Shown piece by piece: positions 4,729-5,811 of a stretch of 5,811 nucleotides of DNA. This stretch comes from Nanobdellota archaeon (GTDB lineage: Archaea > Nanobdellota > Nanobdellia > SCGC-AAA011-G17 > VGLX01): contig JAHIPG010000310.1 of NCBI GenBank assembly GCA_018894775.1, forward strand, positions 1 through 5,811, written 5' to 3'. The first letter of the stretch is position 1; every line of letters starts with the position of its first letter. The notes beneath the pieces were generated by a model, which was not told the origin of the DNA, made no database searches, and saw only the letters and a list, made by a program, of their open reading frames with translations. The position numbers and the translations under genes were made by a program.

Positions 4729-5811
4729 TTATTTTAACACTTTTTCAATAGCCATTATGTGTTTTTGTGTGCTTAGTTCTTTATGTACATATTCAAAAGC
4801 GTTCTTAGAAAATCTTTTGAACAGATCATCATCTTTCAAGATTTTCAATACTGCTTCAGCGATTTCTTCAGGTCTTCCAGGCTCTACTATCAAGCCAGTC
4901 TTCTTATGGAGTACTAAATCCGGTATCCCTCCCCTGTTTGATCCTACAATCGGTCTGCCTATTGACATACATTCATATACTACAAAAGGGGAATTTTCCA
5001 TCCACACACTGGGGATAACAAAAAGTCTTGATTTCTCAAATTCCTTAAGGACTTCTGCATGAGGTATCTTGCCCTTAAAATCTATTTTAGACTCTATGTT
5101 TAATCGTTTTGATAGTTTCTCAAGGTTTTCACGTTCAGGACCATCTCCTATGATTCTCAGCAGGGCATCAGGATATTTCTGTAATATTAGCTTGAACGCT
5201 TTTATTAAGAAGTCGACTCCTTTGTTCCTACTCAATACACCTACGTAGATTATAAGCCCTTTTTGTGATTTTTCTGTGCTAAACTTTGATTCTCCAAACT
5301 CTTTAAAATGATGTATACAACTAACGTTTTTGAAGCCATGTTTTGCTAAGTCTTTTGCAAGCATTTTGCTTGGTGAGATAAATTTCTTTATTGTTTTCTT
5401 AGTTAATTTTATTCTTATCTTATTCCTCAAATAGGTTGCTAAGAAATGATTTGGGCTAATACATTTTTCAAGCAAGCATTTTGTTGATATTCCTTCTGCT
5501 CCTTTGCACCTCTTAAGGTTTCTCTTGATTACGCACCAGGATGATGGGCATATTTGTCCCCAGTCATGTACTGTTTGTATTGTATGGATATTTTCTTGTT
5601 TCAAGGCAAGTAATAAGGGTATAGCGTAAACATAATTGTTATGTACAAATGTTATATCAGGTTTTATCCTTCTAATATATTTTTTTAATTCCTTATAGAC
5701 TTTAAAATTAAACACGAATTTATCAAAATGTCTCTTCAATGCATTATTCGAATGTTTTACTACAACTTTTTTTTCTTCTCTTATATCTTCATCTCCATAA
5801 CTGAACAGATA
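4729..5811 (-). CDS. GT4-family glycosyltransferase with a cysteine-rich insert (N-terminus off the right edge)
   Basis: This partial gene has 360 codons plus a TAA stop, open to the right edge. An in-frame TTG at 5739 is not the true start: the frame continues upstream as YLFSYGDEDIREE, which fits the end of the second GT4 strand, so perhaps 30-40 residues with the Gly-Gly loop are missing. Numbering from the edge, features are PDITFVHNN at 51-59, TVHDWGQICP at 80-89 with the GT4 His-Asp pair (82-83), then Cys88, Cys93, Cys102, Cys112 and Cys117, a cysteine-bearing insert found in a subset of GT4 enzymes. The donor domain has YVGVLSRNKG (189-198), GDGPE (222-226) and the catalytic Glu272-x7-Glu280 in ENSPFVVYE, followed by GRPIVGSNRGGIPDLV. 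It is a complete, active-looking C-terminal half. It transfers an unknown sugar to a surface glycan, probably in concert with the rml products encoded 68 nt downstream. Confidence 0.93.
   Translation of the reverse strand, partial: YLFSYGDEDIREEKKVVVKHSNNALKRHFDKFVFNFKVYKELKKYIRRIKPDITFVHNNYVYAIPLLLALKQENIHTIQTVHDWGQICPSSWCVIKRNLKRCKGAEGISTKCLLEKCISPNHFLATYLRNKIRIKLTKKTIKKFISPSKMLAKDLAKHGFKNVSCIHHFKEFGESKFSTEKSQKGLIIYVGVLSRNKGVDFLIKAFKLILQKYPDALLRIIGDGPERENLEKLSKRLNIESKIDFKGKIPHAEVLKEFEKSRLFVIPSVWMENSPFVVYECMSIGRPIVGSNRGGIPDLVLHKKTGLIVEPGRPEEIAEAVLKILKDDDLFKRFSKNAFEYVHKELSTQKHIMAIEKVLK

Noticed and set aside
4757..5062. 101-codon plus-strand open frame
   Set aside because: It is antisense to the conserved donor domain of the GT4 gene, including the Glu-x7-Glu region.
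4729..5739. TTG at 5739 as the start of the right-hand GT4 gene
   Set aside because: The frame stays open to the window edge and the upstream residues (YLFSYGDEDIREE) fit the GT4 N-terminal domain, so the true start lies outside.
1..5811. CRISPR array, tRNA or rRNA genes, insertion sequences, long repeats
   Set aside because: Reading both strands showed no spaced direct repeats, tRNA-like cloverleaf with CCA end, transposase or inverted-repeat ends; nearly all sequence is taken by the seven genes.

Overview
This is an AT-rich window whose seven genes all lie on the minus strand, so transcription runs from high to low coordinates. It is a surface-polysaccharide or glycoprotein-glycan biosynthesis cluster. 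In transcription order it holds: a family-4 glycosyltransferase (GT4) whose N-terminus is cut by the right edge; rmlB (dTDP-glucose 4,6-dehydratase); an rmlD-type dTDP-4-dehydrorhamnose reductase; a small CxxCxxCC (YkgJ-type) cysteine-cluster protein; a family-9 (heptosyltransferase-like) glycosyltransferase; a small membrane-anchored or secreted protein with four cysteines that I do not recognise; and a second GT4 whose C-terminus is cut by the left edge.

The likely source is an archaeon, probably one of the small-genome DPANN lineages (Woesearchaeota/Pacearchaeota-like), but this is inferred. Two genes (starts at 2395 and 673) have no Shine-Dalgarno sequence and instead carry TATA-like boxes centred about 27 nt before the ATG, the arrangement of archaeal leaderless transcripts. 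The secreted protein has a hydrophobic N-terminus followed by a short Phe-Thr-Gly-Gln stretch of a kind I recall from DPANN exported proteins. A T-rich tract without a hairpin follows its stop codon. A candidate-phylum bacterium is the main alternative, because GT9 enzymes and rml genes are more typical of bacteria.

Layout: 5811-4729 GT4 (partial); 4728-4661 intergenic with a possible promoter and a good Shine-Dalgarno; 4660-2443 a compact rmlB-rmlD-ykgJ unit with overlapping genes (25 nt, then 4 nt); 2442-2396 a short gap with a TATA-like box; 2395-1256 GT9; 1255-1199 a gap with the strongest Shine-Dalgarno in the window; 1198-737 the secreted protein; 736-674 a gap with a T-rich terminator and a TATA-like box; 673-2 GT4 (partial). 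No gap exceeds about 70 bases. I found no RNA gene, mobile element or CRISPR.

Working model: RmlB and the RmlD-like enzyme make a dTDP-deoxysugar (dTDP-L-rhamnose if rmlA and rmlC lie nearby), and the three glycosyltransferases build a glycan on a lipid or protein acceptor. The roles of the cysteine-cluster protein and the small exported protein are unknown; they are the least explained parts of the locus.
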